Source: Liolophura sinensis
Taxonomy: Eukaryota > Mollusca > Polyplacophora > Chitonida > Chitonidae
Assembly: GCF_032854445.1 (NCBI RefSeq)
Contig: NC_088304.1
Location: 15,289,850-15,353,849 of the forward strand
DNA length: 64,000 nt
Reading direction: 5' to 3'
Shown: one piece after another, positions 1-10,978 of the stretch
Layout: each line of letters begins with the position of its first letter
Position numbering within the stretch: the stretch's first letter is position 1
Position numbers and translations under genes: made by a program
Notes under the pieces: model-generated
Databases searched by the model: none
Told to the model about the DNA's origin: nothing
The model's input: the letters and a program-made list of their open reading frames with translations, nothing else

Positions 1-1700
1 CGATAGTAATGAGGCGATGAATCGATTTATAGCTGTATTAACTTGCCGGTCAAGTAAGTACTCCATGCACAAATGTCACTCCACTGCTTCCCAGAAAAAA
101 CGCATGTCTTATACTCTATTTCCTTGACCAGTAGCATTTGGCAATAGGAAAGATCCTGTCAACGTTGGATGTGTGGCATTTGTATAAACGACGAAAAACA
201 AACAGCTCAGGAGACCGACATTAGCAACAAACATTTCATATCGCTCAAAAACTTACATCAAGCTTCTCTCTTTGGTCTAAATGCTAGTCATCCTATTCAT
301 AGCTTAATCTACCTATTTTAAATATATTTTAGTTGAATGTCAGATGTGAAAACGTAATTCGTCAAAGTGAAACACGTGTACAGGTAATTGGTTCTACGTT
401 GATGTGCACACGATTCACCGTTGCAACCACGTAATGAGATACAGCTACAGGCGGGTTTTGCATTTAATATACCGCCAACAACAGGATGTTCGCATCTACA
501 TTTCATGATATGCTTTGCTGGGTATATGTTTGCACAGCCTTTGTATCAGAATGATTCGTATATATTTATTAATAATAAATCATAACTCCATATTAATCTG
601 TGAAGTGAGCTGGGCAGTGACATCTGATTGAGGTCGCGTCAGGTGAAAAAGAGCTAATTATCCCACCTGGCTTAGCTTAAAGATTATCCTCAGCCTGTTG
701 GATGACCGATTTTTGCACATTCAGCAGTCATGATGCTACTAATTACAGGTGTGTACAGTATGTCGTCTTGTTTACAAAGAGTCACACCTGAAGAGGTAAG
801 ACTACGCTTAATAGCTACATCTAGAACATCTGTAACTTAAGAGCTCGGCGGTGGGGCATTTTTCCGCGTGCTATTTATATTCCTATTTTACATTGATCAA
901 AGTGTGTCAAGCAAATCAGGGGATAATAGCAGAGGGTACGGCTAAACCCGGGCCTGGGCGCCTCACACAAGTGTGTCTTACAGAGGGAGAGTGTTAAGAA
1001 GGAATAGTTAACTCAGATTTCGAGTGTGTAGTTGTCCTCGTGCACGATGACCTGTATTATTAGGGTTTGACAATGCGACCATAAAGGTATGCACGCCAAA
1101 GTATCATATGTCCTGTATACAGGCACGTCTCGTTGTATGTAGGTGAAGGGGCAAGGAGTTGGGAGATTTCCAGGTAAGTCTATGGTGGTGAAGTTAACAG
1201 CCTACTACAATGGCACCTATTGTTGACTGACCACGACCTACCTGCAGAGAACAAGAGGAAGTTTACACCGACATTTTTTCACACGGTATTGGAGGTTTCA
1301 GTTGAAGCGTGCCAAATATTCATATCAGTGCAACAGGAATCTTTAGATCTTCGCGAACTGCAAATATTGCCGGTTGGAGTCCGTTCTGAAGTATGGAATT
1401 TATTGAACAGCAGTTCTACGGACTCCGTGATATGTAGCTTTGGCTGTGTTCTTCATGCAAAATACTGCAGTCTAGAGTCAGATTATTACTGCTGGAGATT
1501 GCAGGAGAGGAATACTTCACTGATGGGAATGATTGTTTACGGAAGAACAAAAACTCATTCGTGCCCGACTGAATTGATGGAGACGCAACACGTAATCGTT
1601 CCATGGATAATAGTCTGCGCTAAACAGGAGAAATCTATATAGGCTATTGCTGCAGACCAGAAGAGCAAACGCCAAGCGGCAAGTCCGGGCAAATCCAGAT
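1..1700. other. Upstream flank of the mannosyltransferase gene, no gene recognised
   Basis: AT-rich DNA with no recognisable protein domain or RNA gene. The last few hundred bases before the start codon at 1701 presumably hold the promoter and 5' UTR of the mannosyltransferase gene, but I see no TATA box or other decisive core-promoter motif. An open stretch at 1220-1642 has no ATG at its start and resembles nothing I know. Confidence 0.4.
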
Positions 1701-2043
1701 ATGGGCAAACAGACGAAATTGAACGGCGCCCAGAAAAAGAAAGGTTCGCCCAAAGGGTCGGACAAAATGAACAAAACGCACGACTTTCCTAACAACAACA
1801 ATGGAAATGATTTGCGTAACAGAAAACGTCAGAAAGACCCACCACACAGCAAGCACCTGTTTAGGCGACCTGGCAGACCAAGGATCGGCGTCGATGCTAC
1901 GGATGACTGTTCTCACCACATCTTTCCTCGCAAAGCGGAAGTCATCGTGTTCCTAGTGACCCTTGGAGTTCGTTTATATTACGTCTCCCGGAAGAGGAAT
2001 TGGTGGATTCTACATCCGGATGAGGTTTTCCAAATCACTGAAG
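1701..2043 (+). CDS. GT22 GPI-mannosyltransferase-like protein (PIGB-like), exon 1
   Basis: First coding exon of an ER-membrane mannosyltransferase of glycosyltransferase family 22. Members use dolichol-phosphate-mannose on the lumenal side of the ER to extend GPI or N-glycan precursors. The exon encodes 114 residues plus one base. It has a long basic, Asn-rich cytosolic head (residues 1-75), a first membrane segment near 80-96, and the signature HPDE at 105-108 followed by VFQITE. Within GT22, HPDE marks the GPI branch (PIGB, PIGZ); ALG9 and ALG12 differ here. The start is the first ATG in frame (1701); the open frame further upstream has no ATG. The donor AAG/GTGAGC follows 2043 (phase 1), and the split Val codon is completed exactly by the exon at 4894. 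The exact orthologue is uncertain: PIGB-like fits best, PIGZ is the alternative. Confidence 0.8.
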
Positions 2044-2120
2044 GTGAGCAGGAATAAGTCAGAGTAACCCTCCCTCACCAATGATGCTCTCTTTTTTTCT
2101 CAGATTGATTTACTTGATAC

Positions 2121-2122
2121 GT

Positions 2123-2161
<39 letters not shown>

Positions 2162-2350
2162 TCTATTTATTTATTTATTTATTTAGTTTATCTGAATGTT
2201 GTTTAACGCCTTACTCAGTCATATTTCACCTATACTATGGCAGTCAGTTTATCGCTGGAGAAAATTATTTGAGTGACCGTGGTAAACCACTAACCTTTGG
2301 CAAGTTACTGACGAATTTCCGTGAACACGTGCGGTATCCAGACATGCACA
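2121..2350 (-). mobile_element. SINE (second family) with (TAAA)n tail, reverse
   Basis: The + strand begins with about 65 bases of (ATTT)n, the reverse complement of a SINE A-rich tail. Next comes 'gtttaacgccttactcagtcatatttcacctat' in broken form, matching the reversed tail found in many window SINEs ('gtgaaata..gagta.ggcgt'). The body ('aaccactaacctttggcaag') recurs in related form near 2636, so this is a separate SINE family sharing the 3' tail. Confidence 0.6.
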
Positions 2351-2599
2351 CGATGCCTGTGGAAGACAAGTGGTCAGCAAGAAGCATTAGACTGCTCAAA
2401 CGGCCACCCGAGCGTCATCAACGACTTTTTGGCACCAAGACATCACGAACAGCGAGAAAGGGGAAAGCTACAAACTTCTTGTCTAATACCAAGCATTTCA
2501 TAGGTTTACTATAAAGCTTATTTTTATCAGATTGATAAATTAGTTACAAATGAGATATTTGAGTGTAACCATATACCCAAAAATATAACATGGCGGTCC

Positions 2600-2710
2600 G
2601 TGTAAGGGATGATGGCAACAGCAGTACCGGAATGAAACCACCGACATTTGGTAGGTAACTGACGAACTGTTTCACACGTGACACACATGTGTTCATAACA
2701 AGAAGGAACT
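2600..2710 (-). mobile_element. SINE body fragment related to the copy at 2121-2350
   Basis: The stretch around 2634-2665 (aaaccaccgacatttggtag, then gtaactgacgaa) aligns with 2283-2318 (aaaccactaacctttggcaa, then gttactgacgaa) in the same orientation. The tail is missing. It is a truncated copy of the same repeat family about 350 bases away. Confidence 0.45.
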
Positions 2711-3173
2711 TAGTGTATATGCCATATTGACGGACGACAAGTTGTTTACAGTACAATTCACTTAATATCACTTAAATATCCCATCGAGCGCTATGAGAGA
2801 AGCCGAGAACGTGCAGTGATGGAAACAAGCGGAAATCTACGTTGGAAGCTGAAAGTAAAGCAACAGATCTTCGTGAATCCGAGGAATTGCATGTACACAT
2901 TCAGCTATGAGCATATTCTCCAAATTGACCTTGAAACGAACTATTTTAAAGAGGCTATAAAAAAGGCTATTTAAAGAGGTGATTTCTGCCAATAAATGTA
3001 TCAATGAGGCATTAATTATAATACAATTAAAGACGTACGCCATAGAGAGAAAAAAAAACAGAGCACAGTGTGATAGCTGGCAATGGTTACACTTAACTGG
3101 TGAAATACGACCTCTTGTCAATTCGAACTGTTCATGAAAATGCTTAAAAGTAGCAAATTACACACCCCAAGCA

Positions 3174-3175
<2 letters not shown>

Positions 3176-3255
<80 letters not shown>
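3176..3255. repeat. (AT)n microsatellite, about 80 bp
   Basis: Uninterrupted alternating AT inside intron 1 of the GT22 gene. It produces a spurious Ile-Tyr reading frame on the other strand. Confidence 0.95.
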
Positions 3256-3257
<2 letters not shown>

Positions 3258-3897
3258 CTAACATAGCCATGGAGGCCAAGGCCCATAAATAACAAAACGC
3301 ATGTTTATAAACCATAGAAAAAATAAATATCGATCATAGATCATTTTCATTGATTTTATAGGAAAGACATACAGCATATAGAGAACAACCAGTTCAGCGA
3401 CGACAGTGTGATAGTTAGCAAACGATTACGCGTATAACCGGTGAAATAAGGCCTCGTCAATCAACAGTTTCAATAGTATTGGAATAAAGTTCATGCTGAT
3501 AAGATTTCAAATTTAAAATTCTTACAATCATTCTAGTGAAATACACAATGCAAACTAAGACATAGAGTTTAGAAACTGTCCATTATAACCTATATAACAG
3601 TTAAAATCTCTATTATCAAAGCAACTTCTGACTGACATTTGTTAGCCCCGAAACCCTTGTATGGAACCAATGTAGACGTTGCCCTAACAAAAATCACTCA
3701 GAAAAACCGAGCGTGTTTGAAGTCAATGCGGTGAATACAATCGATGTCTGGATAAATTACCATTGGCAAAAGGTCAGAATCTGTAGAGAATAAAGTTGAC
3801 TCGAGGAATGGTCATGCTGTGGTGAGACATAATGACGGTAACAATGGAATCGATGTCTAAATCGTCAAAGCTATACGTGCTCTATATATACGTACGT

Positions 3898-4056
3898 GCC
3901 GTACATGGGAAGATCTGCCAACAAACTTCGGAATGTATATGTAGTACATGTTTTCCCCGGGCTCTGTTCAGTTTCCTCCCACCATAATGCTGGTCGCCGT
4001 CGCATAAGAGAAATACTCTTGAGTAAGGCGTAAAACACTAATCAAAGAAATAAATA
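3898..4056 (+). mobile_element. tRNA-derived SINE, 3' half
   Basis: Carries the family core 'cccaccataatgctgg', then 'gagaaatactcttgagtaaggcgtaaaacac' in slightly diverged form, and an AAATAAAT tail. The tRNA-like head is absent, so the copy is 5'-truncated. Confidence 0.75.
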
Positions 4057-4893
4057 GAGGTATACGTAAACAAATCGCGGTTGGATTGGATACAGATTCT
4101 GAACACTCTCTCCATATTTGCGTATAGTATCCTTGACATACTATAATTTTTGTATGAAATAACTTGTGACGTAGATTCAAATTATCACATTTTATACTGA
4201 ATGCAACAAACATGATGGTACATGATGCTTAGTATAGGGCCAGTCCATTGTTCTATCGTTGGAAGCAGTAACGCAAAATGCCGGAGTGAAGAAAATTCAG
4301 GAGACAACATATCAGCTGTTGAATGTTCGAAAAAAACTTTTCTTTTCTACCCGTTATCATCACGGGCTGTGTTAGTCCCGCCGAATCTCGCACTGCATGT
4401 GTCACGTTAACCTGGTTTTCTCCGGACAATCCTGAAACGAAATTGTCAAAAAGATTCGAAATTTTTTTTAAGTGTTTTAGCTTAAAACGTAACCTTTGGG
4501 CACTTGCGAAAACCTAATTGGCATAAACGTATTGACTGCGCATGCCTAAACAATAACCGAAAGACCGATAAATCGCTTCAGTGGTAAAACACCTGTAATG
4601 CGAAAAACTCCTGATCTATGTGGGGTTCACATATTATTTTACAAGATGGACAAAGTTCCCTTTATATTGCCATTATGAGGGTTATTTTATAGTGAAAATA
4701 CCTGGCGGTTAATTGCAATGTCTTTTACCCGTAATTTGGCAGAGAGTTTTATAACTGTTTATAGTTTGTAACTAAAAACTCGATGTGTTACCTTGTTGCC
4801 GCATCCTACCAAAAACCAGGGGACCAACTTGACAGTTTACATTGCAATAAAAACGCAATAAAAGGTACATGAAGGATGCTTCCTCTGTTTCAG

Positions 4894-5093
4894 TTGCCCA
4901 CTCTGAGGTGTATGGGTACGGATTCCGGGCTTATGAGTACCAACCCCCACCCCCGGGCCACTTCAGCTCGCAGAGTGCAAAGGATATGGCCAGTCTCGGC
5001 ATGTACGCGTTAAGGTCCTTCATCCTACCTAAGATCTTCATGTTCGTCTTCACACTGGCTGAGATGGCCGGAATAAAAGACCAGCCGTTTTTG
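4894..5093 (+). CDS. GT22 GPI-mannosyltransferase-like protein, exon 2
   Basis: Encodes residues 115-181. It opens with VAHSEVYGYGFRAYEY, the region right after HPDE. PIGB proteins carry a matching E-x-x-H...FGYG...WE pattern here, whereas PIGZ does not; this is the main reason for the PIGB-like call. A conserved RSF-LP follows, then the second membrane segment (about 160-175). The acceptor TGTTTCAG ends at 4893 and supplies the phase-1 completion. The donor TTG/GTAAGA follows 5093, giving a phase-0 junction to the exon at 7433. A proline run (PPPP) lies in the lumenal loop. Confidence 0.82.
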
Positions 5094-7432
5094 GTAAGAA
5101 TCCAGGGACAATATTTATGTCGTCAACCATGTAATTAAGTTCAGAAGCCTTACCTACTCGCTCAGTGCTAGCAAACAGGTACAGGAAAATTACATGTTGG
5201 CCGTGTGTCAGTCTAGTGTGAATGTGTGGGACATTCTGCTTGGTGTTTTCAGCATGACGTTCCAGTGAGGCAGCACTGTGGTCATGGCGGCATCGGGACC
5301 AACCTTTGATCTTTTAATTGCAGCTAATTTCAATGCATTTGTTTTCATCTCATTTTACTTAAGTCATGGTGCTATATGGCGAATACCTTGCTACTTCTTA
5401 AGCATGTACATTAATGGTCCCAGTGTAATGTTTTAATGCTATTGTATATTTAATGGGATGATAACACAGCATTTTAAGTAAGGCACGTCTTAAAACTAAC
5501 ATCACTGCTTTTTTTAACCTAATTCTGTGTAAAAAAAATGATGCGTGCATATGCATAAACAGCCAGAACAAAGTCCTCACCGAGGTGAATTGATAACACA
5601 TCGAATTAACTGGTTATGTGTGGGCATTTGCCAACTATATATTGGAATGTGACTTGTTTACACCGCAAACATACGATGTTAGCAATGTAATTACTAATAA
5701 ACAGTAAAGCAAACACTTTTACATGTTTGTCTGCTTTTTATACTTAATATCATACAGCCATCTTTACTGGGCTATTTGTGTTTACCGAAATATCCAACAC
5801 AATACTATGTAAAAATTTCCACACATTTTAGATGGACATGTTTATGAGCTGAAATGTTTTTATAAACGAATCGCTTATTTTAGTGTGTAGGCGTAGTTGA
5901 GGCAATACGCCTGTTTGCCCGTATAAATGTAAGGTACCCCGAGAGCACTTATCTCCGCAACAGCAAAACGTAGACATTACCGTTACTACAAATAAAGGGG
6001 CAATACTCTCCTTATCTGTCTTATCAACCATTGGTGGAGAATTGCTGAAACAAATTTTTATTCAGGATCTAGATCCAAATAACTATCAAAATTTAATGAA
6101 TTGGTCCGTAGGTCAAGGACATCTACTTCACAAAATATAATCTAAATCCTTGGATAAATAGCTTTTGGCAAACGGGCAACGGACAAATAAATGAGGCCAG
6201 AAACATAACCTCATTGGCTGAGGTAACTATGAGAAACTTTAGTGCTCTAAATAGCGTGGTGCCCTAGCGCCAGTGAGTAGCTGGAAAGGTAAGCGTGCCA
6301 GAGAGACCACAAACCTGGTTAGCTGAGAGGCCGCAATAAAGTCTGCTCTATTATCGGTGTGCAGTATGCTAAATGCTACATCCGGGAATGTTTGCGAAGG
6401 GTAAACTTATCAACTGTGTGTGATATCTAAATGGAATGTCGTATCTTTTCATAACGATGATTCAATTACGCTGACCTCTGTGAACGGCAATTCTGTCACG
6501 AACTGAACTGTGATGTTTCTAACGGCAATTTGAACAGTGAGTCATTTAGCTGTAATGTTGTATTCTGAGGTTCAAGAAAGGTTATATGATGGAATCCGTG
6601 TTCAGTTGTTACTCGGGATGGGGGTCGTGGGCGGCGGTGGTGGGGTGTGCTACATGCTATGTCTTGCAGCACAGTGCAGTGCTGTCGGTGTTGCAATCTG
6701 TACATTCTAAACACGGAAGTTTCCTACGGACATCACGCTATGTCATATCAAACAATCACGGAATTACATAGCATGGTTTGGTAGTCAGCATCATATAGTC
6801 TCAAAAGCTGGTATAACAACTAAGGCAAGCGACTTTAAATACACAGTGAAATGCTGTGAGCTTGAAGGAATGCTAATCCTCGAGATAGTTGATTAATTGG
6901 TGACCTACTTTATGACTCATCTGATACATTATAAGATAATCTCAACATCGAATCCGACATTTGTTTATCTCATCGTAATAAATAAAAAGGGTGAATGCCA
7001 ACAAAAAGGCATTAACATCAACTCCAATTTATCCTATTGATTACATTGAATTATTTTACTTATGCGCCATTGGTGACTTTCATGGGTTGGAAGAAAATGG
7101 GACGCACCGAGTGAACCACCAAAAAGCCATTTGGGAAATTTGGGTGAGATGTGTGCCCCTTTTGGCTCACAATGTGGAACAGAACACAGGCCCCATCTGA
7201 AAGCAGATGGGGGAAATGGGGCCCCGAATTCCCGTCTGTTTCCAAAGTTGGAACTTGAGGTCCTCGACGCCTATGAACCAACGATGATCTTGATTTTGAT
7301 TCAACCAACTTCCTGAGTGACATCTTGATTCGTTTTTTCGTAATTTATATTTAGGATCAACAATTATAATTTTCGTGTTCTAGAACCCTGGAGTTTTGAG
7401 TCCATAAAGTTGTGTAAAACTTCTTGTTTCAG
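5094..7432 (+). other. Intron 2 of the GT22 gene
   Basis: A 2.3-kb phase-0 intron with GTAAGA donor and TTGTTTCAG acceptor. I recognise no gene in it. A short perfect hairpin lies at 7191-7212 (CCCCATCTG, four-base loop, CAGATGGGG). Confidence 0.7.
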
Positions 7433-9269
7433 GTTTCGAAGCTGTTCCATGCAGCCGTAGCCTCCTGTCTTCCGCTCTCCGTGTACAGACTCACCAAGAC
7501 GCTCTACTCGTCACGTGATCTCGCTGTCATGGCCGCCATCATGGCAGCAGCGTCTCACCACCTGACGATGTTTGGGACGCATGTTCTCGTCAATAGCTTC
7601 CTGTCCCCTGTGGTCATCTGGTGTGTCGCAGAGGTGTTGGACGCGATAGCCAAGCAGAGTCCATCTCCAAATGGCTCTGCTGAAAGGATTGACAACAACA
7701 ACATAAGTCCCAATAATACGACACCAGACAGCAGCATCTGTTCGCATTTGTCTCAAGACAACACAGATCTCGGCAACTGGAGGATATTGCTGGTTGGCTT
7801 TATCCTAGGTCTCTGCGCTTATATACGTGTTGATCTAACATTGTTTCTGGTACTGTTTTTCATGCCATTTACTCTTTTACACATGAGGTGCTCTCTTCAA
7901 TTTTTCTTCCTATTGGCCAAGTTCGCGGCGTCGTTTTTCGCGGGCATGGCCACGGCTGGGGTGGATGACTTACTGAGCTACGGTAAGTGGGGTTTGTCCG
8001 TCTATCAGTGGGTAAAATTTAACGTGGCAACGGGTCACACTGCTACGTTTTTCGGACAAAGTGGCGGAACGAGGTACCTATACGATATTCTCTTGGTTGA
8101 CTGGTTATCGACGTTACTATTCGCAACAACGGTCGCTGTGATCGCTTTGCAGCTTGGCAGGTCGTATTCCAGGAGTCCTCGTTTCAGCACTAGTTTATCG
8201 CTATTGCTGGTAGCGACCATGATGTTTTTAGTGTATTCCTCTCAACCCCATAAAGAGACCCGGTTCCTCCACAATGCTGTTGTAATACTGTGCATTATCC
8301 AGTCTTGGACGGTCTGGAATGTGGTACAGTGGACCAAGCAGGCGTTGCATTTTAGCGTGAAATCCACCTCAGTGTCGGTATTGGGTGTCACGTTTTTCTA
8401 TATTTACTCATCATGGGCTACGTTTCCGAACTCCGCAGATGACAGTCACCTACGATGGGCTTTCCAGCGACAACCGGGCTCCCATGACGTCAATAAGTGT
8501 CTGTCATACGTCAGCCAACAAAATGACGTCACCGGAGTTTTCAATGGGTTTTCCATGCAGGCCACCGGTGGATACAGCCTCTTACACAAAGACGTCACCT
8601 TCTTGACACTCGTTCGCCAGGAGTTCTGTGAATATTCAGTAGAGGCTAGAACCGTTGTACGATCAGTGAACCCGTTTTGTTTGAAGCCTTACAACATAAG
8701 TATTTCTTCAGTGAACAACGTATCCGATTATATCTCGTCAGAGAAGATCAGTGAACCCGTTTTGTTTGAAGCCTTACAACATAAGTATTTCTTCAGTGAA
8801 CAACGTATCCGATTATATCTCGTCAGAGAATGTACCTTCTGTGTACAAAATCCTTGTAGAAAATCGGATCTACAACTACGCAGTCGTTCCACGGGAATCG
8901 GATTTCAGTAAACTTGGCTACCTGGAGGTATTTACTTCAGGGATTGCGAAAGTCGTGAAACGGTCGCTATCCCCAAGCTTGGTAGCTGCCGCCAAACAGT
9001 TTCTAGAAGGCTTACCGACCTGGACAAACGCTGCAGTGCTAGAGGAAGAAAGTAGCCGGCTACTCAGTTTTGGTCTCCCATCCAAGGCCATTCCGAGGCT
9101 ACAGCGTGCCCTTTCATTGAACAGGGATAGAATTCGTACATACAAGCTGCTGATGAGAGCCTTTGAAAAGACCGGAAATGTAGAGGGGAGTCTACATCTG
9201 CGGCAGGATTGCTTCAGTCGTCACGGACAGGAAGCATGTCTGGCCCCACTAAAACCTGTTGACCTATAA
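7433..9269 (+). CDS. GT22 GPI-mannosyltransferase-like protein, exon 3 (terminal), frame broken by an 85-bp duplication
   Basis: Terminal exon with the bulk of the enzyme. Several hydrophobic segments are visible (about residues 215-250, 298-330, 335-356, 400-422, 434-449, 460-475). The family motif HKETRFL is at 454-460 (compare HKEFRF in PIGB), and a lumenal KFNV..GH..TFFG stretch near 376-388 resembles the FNV...FYGSHPWHW region of PIGB, although the last part is not conserved. An exact 85-bp tandem duplication (8661-8745 and 8746-8830) shifts the frame: as printed, translation stops at 8909-8911 (about 673 residues). Counting one copy only, the frame runs to TAA at 9267-9269, for 764 residues. 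The second segment (8831-9269) is clearly coding and ends in a TPR-like helical repeat, which I do not know from other GT22 enzymes. The duplication may be an assembly error or a real allele. Confidence 0.78.
8661..8830 (+). repeat. Exact 85-bp tandem duplication in coding exon 3
   Basis: Bases 8661-8745 and 8746-8830 are identical, with no mismatch by direct reading. Since 85 is not a multiple of three, the two flanking coding segments are in different frames. Confidence 0.97.
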
Positions 9270-10180
9270 AGGGCTGATTTGATGCAATCTTTTAGCTAAG
9301 TTAAAGATGGACAGGCGTAAAGGCGCTGCTTATGTCAGCTTTAGGCCTCTTAAGTGAGCAGGTTAGCCGTTTTCACTGAAAACGGAAGGATCGCACAGAC
9401 TGTGACTGTAACTGTCAAGAAAGCCCAAGCTCCTAACGTGAGTGTTAACATGTAGGTGTCAACAAAAAATTTGCTGGTAATGTACGAGTCACACAAATTC
9501 TTACTATAAATGTAAGGTTCGCGCAAATAGAATGGTGAATAGCCTCATATTGTAAATCCAAGAATTAGGCTTACAGAAAACAGAAGTATAACCCAAACTC
9601 TTACTTTAAGTAAAAAAAATTCACAGTAAAGCCCTTCGTACACTTTCGTCGATTACGTTGCCAAGTTTGGTTATATCTCCTATCCAACTCGGAAAACAAG
9701 TCGACATAGCTCGCCACAACTCGTGTGGACCCTCGAGTGTTTTCGAGCATGTTCAGTACATTCGGGATGGCGTGACATCTCGTAGTAACTCGTAGTAAAC
9801 TCGGTGCAACTCGTACTAAACCACGTCTCCCCTGCTAGTTATGGAACTGTTTCGCTTGGCAGCTGCAAAGAGAGAGCATGCATGTTCGTTATGGCAGCCA
9901 CTTATCCATGCGGGTAATGAATGAATAAATGAATGACTATTTACTTAATTATGTAATTGGCGCTTTGATGCTATTTTCGCCACTGAATGAATAAATGTTC
10001 GGCAAATGAATTATGTGCTAATAAAAAAGTATAAGATATTCCAGAATTTATTAATATTTTTCGAAAACACAATGGTGTAAATAAAAAAATAAAAAAATAA
10101 AAATAATAATAATGCTCTTTATTTCAGCTCAATAGCCTTAGTAGGTGTAACACGTATTTTCCCAAGGGTCGAGTGCAAGT
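9270..10180. other. 3' UTR or downstream flank of the GT22 gene
   Basis: No gene seen. Candidate polyadenylation signals AATAAA occur at 9924-9929 and 10020-10025. Around 9660-9830 the motif 'aactcg'/'cgtagtaa' recurs several times, an irregular repeat of unknown type. Confidence 0.4.
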
Positions 10181-10789
10181 TGTTACGACCCAAACTGCCT
10201 GTATTATAAAGAGATGGCTTAGTCGAAATACACGACAGTTAAGCCGCACAAAAAAGTAACCAAAACCAGCAGATTTTATTTTACAACAGTTTATTAGCTT
10301 AACAAGAACAGATAATAAGACTTATACAAATATTAAAGTACTTAAGTTTAACAAGAAAGGATAGCAGTATCTATACAAAGACAAAGGTACTTACGGTGTC
10401 AAGTCCAAACGGACGCATATATTCCACAATATATACCACACAGGCATAAATGCTCAGAGGCAAATTCACAAGAGGGAAAATCCGAGTGTATGACGAAATA
10501 TACACAAAATTCCAAAGACACCAAAATTCAGCACAAATGGCCTACTGAAGTAATACACAGCAAAAGCATCCAAGCTCTCAATAATTCTCGTTTCTCCGTT
10601 CTCTGTTCTCTCCTCTCTGTTCTCTCCGTTTGACCTGCTTTCATAGGTCTTATATAGCCTGGTGGAATTGTCTAGAATAAGAAAATTCCTGAACACTTGA
10701 TGTAAACAAACAGGCACCGAACTCAGCGCATTCTGGAATATTCTAAGGTAGAGGCAGACAGCACTCCCCGAACTTAGCATATGTAAACA
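10181..10789 (-). mobile_element. LTR-like fossil, possible solo LTR
   Basis: A block of about 609 bp with TGTT...AACA inverted ends, read best on the - strand. In that direction it has promoter-like motifs (two heat-shock-element triplets, then a TATA-like box) and downstream AATAAA signals, the U3-R-U5 order of an LTR. No internal retroelement sequence or second copy is in the window. The flanks show no convincing adjacent target-site duplication. Family unknown; age cannot be judged. It could also be an unrelated repeat. Confidence 0.35.
10650..10743 (-). promoter_or_regulatory. Two heat-shock-element triplets upstream of a TATA-like box (- strand)
   Basis: TTCtgGAAtaTTC at 10731-10743 and GAAaaTTCctGAA at 10681-10693 are both perfect three-unit nGAAn inverted arrays, the binding pattern of HSF. 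About 25 bases further on (- strand direction) lies CTATATAAG (complement of 10650-10658). The order and spacing resemble a heat-inducible promoter. It falls within the LTR-like block. Confidence 0.5.
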
Positions 10790-10978
10790 GTGGCAAGCTA
10801 TATTTAGAAACTGACGGCAGTCGTGCACATAACAAAGTACCAAGCGATAATAATATATATAGGCTGTACATGTATGGTAAAACAAACAATGATTCTTAAA
10901 ACCCTGCAAATAATAAAAAATACATGCAAGGCCTTAACATGACTTGTAAAATACGTCAAAATTTTACATACTTGACAG

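Larger units (their letters stand above)
2044..4893 (+). other. Intron 1 of the GT22 gene
   Basis: A 2.85-kb phase-1 intron, GTGAGC donor to TTTCAG acceptor. It contains a reverse-oriented SINE with an (ATTT)n tail, a related fragment, an (AT)n microsatellite and a forward SINE 3' half, each listed separately. I see no further coding sequence. Confidence 0.7.

Noticed and set aside
1220-1642. 140-codon open stretch upstream of the GT22 gene
   Set aside because: Begins at TTG, no recognisable domain, overlapping open frames on the other strand; probably 5' flank or UTR.
3118-3315. Ile-Tyr repeat protein
   Set aside because: Translation of an (AT)n microsatellite; the same applies to 45332-45538.
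8481-8597. Three GACGTCA (CRE-like) motifs
   Set aside because: They lie in coding exon 3 of the GT22 gene and follow from repeated Asp-Val codons.
8661-8751. The 85-bp duplication as a small intron
   Set aside because: GT..AG pairs exist in it, but removing the best one (8666-8751, 86 bp) does not restore the frame; an exact duplication explains the data better.
10466-10909. 147-codon - strand frame across the heat-shock-element region
   Set aside because: It spans the promoter-like motifs and the end of the LTR-like block, with no domain or composition typical of a protein.
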